Of a stretch of 8,599 nucleotides of DNA, positions 4,860 to 8,599 are shown piece by piece (within the stretch, counting starts at the first letter, position 1; every line of letters starts with the position of its first letter). The stretch lies in the NCBI GenBank assembly GCA_030668425.1, contig DAOUTY010000066.1, forward strand, positions 1 through 8,599. The letters are read 5' to 3'. Below the pieces are notes generated by a model, which was not told where the DNA came from, made no database searches, and saw only the letters and a program-made list of their open reading frames with translations. Source of the stretch: Chloroflexota bacterium (GTDB lineage: Bacteria > Chloroflexota > Dehalococcoidia > SZUA-161). A program made the translations under genes and the position numbers.

Positions 4860-6770
4860 ATGGGTTTCGAAAAGATAAGAACTGAAGCGATGTCGCAGAG
4901 GAAAGCGATGCAGACCAGCCCCAATGCACGCGTCTTGATAGGCACGGGGACATGTGGTATGGCGGCGGGTGCGGGGGATGTGCTTGAGTCCCTGGAAAGC
5001 GAACTCGCGAAAAGCAATATTGAAGCAGACATCATTCAAGTAGGATGCATTGGGCTTTGCTACGCTGAGCCGTTGATTGAGATTATCAAGCCTGGTATGC
5101 CGAGTGTCTTCTATGCGAATGTTACACCTGAACTTATGTCAGAGATCGTTAGTGATTACCTGATTGCCGGTAATCCCCGTGCTGACCTCGCTCTTGGCAC
5201 TCGCGGGGAAGGGACTCTGGATGGGATCCCTCAGCTCTTCGATTTGCCTGTGCTCAAGTCCCAAGTTCGTATCGCCCTGCGCAACTGCGGGAATATAGAT
5301 CCCGAGAACATCTATCACTACGTCGCCAGCGGTGGCTATGAAGGCCTGAGGAAAGCGCTCAAGATAAAGCGCCAGGAGGTGATTGACGAAGTAAAGAGAT
5401 CGGGACTGCGCGGTCGCGGGGGAGCGGGTTTTCCTACAGGGGTCAAGTGGCAATTCTGCCACGATTCTCCTGGCACTACCAAATACATAGTCTGTAACGC
5501 TGATGAAGGAGACCCAGGGGCATTTATGGACAGGGCACTGCTGGAAGGCGATCCCCACGCTGTGCTGGAAGGGATGCTCATCGGTGCTTATGCGCTGGGG
5601 GCATCGGAGGGCTATATTTATATCCGGGCAGAGTATCCGCTCGCGATTCAACGGCTAAAAGTCGCACTTAAGCAGATGGAAGAGTGTGGGTTGCTGGGTG
5701 ACAACATCATGGATTCTGCTTTCAGCTTCCACATAAAGATAAAGGAGGGGGCCGGTGCTTTCGTGTGTGGTGAGGAGACAGCCTTGATGGCTTCTATCGA
5801 AGGTAACCGTGGCATGCCCCGACCACGTCCTCCTTTCCCTGCTCAGGCTGGATTATGGGGTAAGCCCACCAATATCAACAATGTAGAAACCTGGAGTAAC
5901 ATTTCCGCTATCCTTCGGAGAGGAGCAGATTGGTATGCCGGCTATGGCACCGAGAAAAGTCGGGGTACCAAGACTTTTTCTCTGGTGGGTAAGATCATGC
6001 GCCCAGGGCTTATCGAAGTCCCGATGGGAATCACCCTTCGTGAGATCATCTATGAGATTGGTGGCGGGATCCCGGAAGAGAAAGCATTCAGAGCTGTGCA
6101 GACCGGTGGTCCTTCGGGGGGCTGTCTGCCAGCAAGCTTCCTCGACTCCCCTGTTGACTACGAGTCTCTGGCGGAGGCTGGTTCTATCATTGGATCCGGC
6201 GGAATGGTCGTACTTGACGAGGACACCTGCATGGTTGATATAGCAAGGTATTTCCTAGCCTTCACTCAGGCTGAGTCCTGTGGTAAGTGCATCCCTTGCC
6301 GCTGGGGTACCAAGCAGATGCTGGATATTCTGGAGGACATAGTCAGCGGAAATGGCAGGGAGGGTGATATCGATTTGCTCATCGAACTGAGCGAAGCGGT
6401 AAAAGATGGTTCGCTTTGTGCCCTGGGTGGCACAGCTCCCAATCCGGTGCTCACCACCATACGATATTTCCGCGATGAGTATGAGGCTCACATATTTGAG
6501 AAGCGCTGTCCTGCGCTAGCCTGCAAGTCGCTTATATCGTACTACGTCATTCCTGAGAAATGCGAGGGCTGTGGTATCTGTGCCAGGGCCTGCCCGGCTG
6601 AGGCAATTATGGGTGACAAGCGAATGGTGCATGTGATAGACCAGGACAGGTGTACCAAGTGTGGAACCTGTTTCGAGGTTTGTCCATCCAAGTTCAGTGC
6701 AATAGCTGTGGTCTCCGGGGAGCCAGTGACTGTTCCGCTGGAGCCCGTCCCTGTAGGTAGTAAGGCTTAG
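4860..6770 (+). CDS. nuoF: NuoF/HndC/HydB-type NADH-FMN subunit with C-terminal 2[4Fe-4S] domain, 636 aa
   Basis: Flavin subunit that exchanges electrons with NAD(H), and possibly ferredoxin, for the formate dehydrogenase encoded next. Domains in order: a thioredoxin-like [2Fe-2S] domain (about 22-103) with C32, C63 and C67; the 51-kDa NADH/FMN domain with GRGGAGFPTG (185-194), CNADEGDPGAFMDR (212-225) and GAGAFVCGEETAL (297-309); an SLBB segment (about 375-455); the [4Fe-4S] site C474, C477, C480 and C520; and a C-terminal ferredoxin domain with C568-C571-C574-C578 and C598-C601-C604-C608. This layout is longer than complex I NuoF and matches HydB/HndC/HylB subunits of soluble, often electron-bifurcating complexes. 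The N-terminal domain lacks the first of the usual four cluster cysteines (I27 in its place). AAGGAGG (4849-4855) precedes the ATG. The next gene begins 44 bp downstream. Confidence 0.95.
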   Translation: MGFEKIRTEAMSQRKAMQTSPNARVLIGTGTCGMAAGAGDVLESLESELAKSNIEADIIQVGCIGLCYAEPLIEIIKPGMPSVFYANVTPELMSEIVSDYLIAGNPRADLALGTRGEGTLDGIPQLFDLPVLKSQVRIALRNCGNIDPENIYHYVASGGYEGLRKALKIKRQEVIDEVKRSGLRGRGGAGFPTGVKWQFCHDSPGTTKYIVCNADEGDPGAFMDRALLEGDPHAVLEGMLIGAYALGASEGYIYIRAEYPLAIQRLKVALKQMEECGLLGDNIMDSAFSFHIKIKEGAGAFVCGEETALMASIEGNRGMPRPRPPFPAQAGLWGKPTNINNVETWSNISAILRRGADWYAGYGTEKSRGTKTFSLVGKIMRPGLIEVPMGITLREIIYEIGGGIPEEKAFRAVQTGGPSGGCLPASFLDSPVDYESLAEAGSIIGSGGMVVLDEDTCMVDIARYFLAFTQAESCGKCIPCRWGTKQMLDILEDIVSGNGREGDIDLLIELSEAVKDGSLCALGGTAPNPVLTTIRYFRDEYEAHIFEKRCPALACKSLISYYVIPEKCEGCGICARACPAEAIMGDKRMVHVIDQDRCTKCGTCFEVCPSKFSAIAVVSGEPVTVPLEPVPVGSKA

Positions 6771-6803
6771 ACGTGGAGATGACTGAAGATGTTTAATGGC
6801 AAC

Positions 6804-6810
6804 GGAGGAG
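6804..6810 (+). promoter_or_regulatory. Ribosome binding site of the formate dehydrogenase alpha gene
   Basis: GGAGGAG, with the GGAGG core 6 nt before the ATG at 6815, fixes the start of the frame that stays open to the window end. Confidence 0.7.
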
Positions 6811-6814
6811 TACG

Positions 6815-8599
6815 ATGACTACCGTTATAGAGGATAAAAAGCTGGATACCGTTACATTGACCATTGACGGGAAAAGGGTGGAAGCTAGCAACGGGGCCAC
6901 GGTGCTGGAGGCAGCGTTGGATGCCGGCATCTATATCCCGACTCTCTGCTATGCGCCCGATCTGAAACCATACGGAGCTTGCCGCCTCTGCATTGTTGAG
7001 ATTGAGGGGATGCGCGGCCTCGTCACCTCCTGCACTACCAGAGCAACAGATGGGATGGTGGTGCATACGGAGACGCCTAGGGTAAGTCGCTCGCGCACCG
7101 CTACCATGGAGCTGATTATGGCTAACCATCAGGGTGATTGCCTGACCTGCGTGAAGAACCAGCAGTGCGAGCTGCAGAAGATCGCATTGTACCTGGGCAT
7201 CGAACAGGAGCACTTCGATCGGCTGCGCAAGAGCACGCGAGTGCTTCCCATCGATACGAGCCATCCTGCTTTTGATCGTGATCCCAACAAATGTATCCTC
7301 TGTGCCAAGTGCGTACGTGCCTGCCATGAGATAGCGTGTGTTAGCGCTATCGATCTGGCCTTCCGTGGCTACGACGCCAAAGTCAGCACTTTCGGCGACA
7401 AGCCAATCCTTGAATCCATTTGCGAGTCCTGCGGCGAGTGCATCGAGCATTGTCCCACGGGCGCTCTTATGCCCAAGAAGGCCAAACAGGCCACCAGTGA
7501 AATCAAGACGGTCTGCCCTTACTGCGGCGTTGGCTGTTCACTTTATGCGGGAATCCGCGGCAACGAAATCGTCAGTGTACGGGGAGACAAGGAAAGCCCT
7601 GTTAATAAGGGAGGCCTTTGTGTCAAGGGACGCTTTGGTTTTGACTTCACCAAACATCCCGACAGGCTAACCCAGCCTCTGATTAGGAATAAGGGACGGG
7701 CTAAGGCCGAAAAGGTCAATGGTAACCTGCGCGCTATATTCCGCGAAGCCAGTTGGGAAGAAGCCCTGGACTTGGTCGCCGAGAAGCTCTCTGCGATCAA
7801 GGAAAAATATGGTCCGGATAGCATCGGGGTGCTCAGTTCAGCCAAGTTCACCAACGAGGAGAACTATCTGGTTCAGAAGTTCGCCCGTGCGGTTCTGGGC
7901 ACTAACAATGTTGACCACTGTGCCCGTCTGTGTCACGCCTCTACTGTAGTTGCCGCCCTGGCTGCCTTCGGTGATGGGGCCATGAGCAACTCCATTGCTG
8001 ACTTTGCCAAGGCCGACCTCCTGTTCGTGATTGGCTCCAATACCACTGAATGTCACCCCATTATCGGGCGAACCGTTCGCCAGGCCTTGGCATCCGGAAA
8101 CACAAAGCTTATTGTTGCAGACCCTCGTGCCACTGAACTCTCCAAACTGGCGGCAGTTCATCTGCGCCATAAACCAGGGTCGGATGTAGCCTTGCTCAAC
8201 GCGATGATGCACGTGATTATTGATGAAGAGCTGCACGATAAAAAGTTTATCGAGGAGCGCACCGAGTGTTTTGAGGAGCTGGCAGAGACAGTCAAGCATT
8301 ATACGCCTGAGATGGCCGAGGAGATAACGGGTGTTCGCAAGTCCGATATAGTGAAGACCGCTCGCCTTTTTGCCGATGCGGGAAAGGCTGCCATTCTCTA
8401 TGGCATGGGCATAACCCAGCACACAACGGGTACTGATAATGTTAAGAGCGTAGCCAATCTATTGATGCTCACCGGCAATATGGGACGTGAGGGAACCGGA
8501 TTCAGTCCGCTGAGAGGCCAGAACAATGTTCAGGGGGCGTGTGACATGGGCGCGCTGCCCAATGTGTTCCCTGGCTATCAAAGAGTGGATAATCCGGAT
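6815..8599 (+). CDS. fdhF: Formate dehydrogenase alpha subunit with NuoG-like N-terminus (partial, cut by window end)
   Basis: Catalytic Mo/W-bis-MGD subunit for formate oxidation or CO2 reduction; 595 codons are present and the frame is open at the right edge (family about 900 aa, so roughly two thirds is here). The N-terminus is NuoG/HydA-like: [2Fe-2S] ligands C45, C56, C59, C73; a His-Cys [4Fe-4S] site H105, C109, C112, C118; and two ferredoxin-type clusters C160-C163-C166-C170 and C203-C206-C209-C213. The molybdopterin domain begins with C234-x2-C237-x3-C241-x27-C269, followed by K271 (LCVKG), the relay lysine position. The active-site motif VDHCARLCHAS puts C373 (TGT, 7931-7933) where E. 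coli FdhF has selenocysteine, with the conserved His next to it. The motif RGQNNVQGACDMGALPNVFPGY (568-588 region) is typical of formate dehydrogenases rather than nitrate reductases. Cytoplasmic: no Tat signal. Third enzyme gene of the operon; fdhA is an equally used name. Confidence 0.95.
   Translation, partial: MTTVIEDKKLDTVTLTIDGKRVEASNGATVLEAALDAGIYIPTLCYAPDLKPYGACRLCIVEIEGMRGLVTSCTTRATDGMVVHTETPRVSRSRTATMELIMANHQGDCLTCVKNQQCELQKIALYLGIEQEHFDRLRKSTRVLPIDTSHPAFDRDPNKCILCAKCVRACHEIACVSAIDLAFRGYDAKVSTFGDKPILESICESCGECIEHCPTGALMPKKAKQATSEIKTVCPYCGVGCSLYAGIRGNEIVSVRGDKESPVNKGGLCVKGRFGFDFTKHPDRLTQPLIRNKGRAKAEKVNGNLRAIFREASWEEALDLVAEKLSAIKEKYGPDSIGVLSSAKFTNEENYLVQKFARAVLGTNNVDHCARLCHASTVVAALAAFGDGAMSNSIADFAKADLLFVIGSNTTECHPIIGRTVRQALASGNTKLIVADPRATELSKLAAVHLRHKPGSDVALLNAMMHVIIDEELHDKKFIEERTECFEELAETVKHYTPEMAEEITGVRKSDIVKTARLFADAGKAAILYGMGITQHTTGTDNVKSVANLLMLTGNMGREGTGFSPLRGQNNVQGACDMGALPNVFPGYQRVDNPD

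Noticed and set aside
5139..5651. 170-codon leftward open frame
   Set aside because: It is the reverse of the conserved NADH/FMN region of the NuoF-like gene; a shadow of codon bias.
6767..7450. 227-codon leftward open frame
   Set aside because: It is fully antisense to the FeS-cluster region of the formate dehydrogenase gene, whose sense frame has all expected cysteine motifs. The antisense product shows no domain.
7838..8422. 194-codon leftward open frame
   Set aside because: It is antisense to the molybdopterin domain of the formate dehydrogenase gene and has no recognisable features.

Overview
The window reads as chromosomal DNA from an anaerobic bacterium. A Chloroflexota (Dehalococcoidia-like) host is my best guess. 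It rests on the style of the genes: a LuxR-type two-component pair with an odd N-terminal membrane block, a PKD lipoprotein, a Cys-type formate dehydrogenase with NuoE/NuoF partners, and a small NHLP/Os1348-like protein. It does not rest on any phylogenetic marker and should be treated as tentative. There are no rRNA or tRNA genes, CRISPR arrays or insertion sequences visible.

Layout. The left part (about 1-3595) is transcribed leftward: a two-domain PKD lipoprotein gene (174-782) with its own sigma70-like promoter; then, upstream of it, a response regulator and sensor histidine kinase pair (2930-3595 and 953-2926) that share one promoter at 3638-3667. A 259-bp divergent region (3596-3854) separates this pair from a rightward operon.

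The rightward operon (3855 to beyond the window end) encodes, in order, a 121-residue protein resembling RiPP leader/LigA-like domains, a NuoE-type [2Fe-2S] subunit, a NuoF-type NADH/FMN subunit with a C-terminal 2[4Fe-4S] ferredoxin domain, and a formate dehydrogenase alpha subunit fused to a NuoG-like iron-sulfur N-terminus. The alpha subunit runs off the right edge after 595 codons. Together the last three would form a soluble NAD-linked formate dehydrogenase / CO2 reductase of the modular HydABC/Hnd type, possibly ferredoxin-coupled (bifurcating). Electrons would run from formate at the Mo/W-pterin site through the FeS chain to FMN and NAD.

The divergent two-component system (membrane block, GAF, PAS, HisKA_3, HATPase) is a reasonable candidate to control the operon, but that is inferred from position only. 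The most unusual item is the NHLP/Os1348-like small gene leading a formate dehydrogenase operon with no visible RiPP-modifying enzyme.
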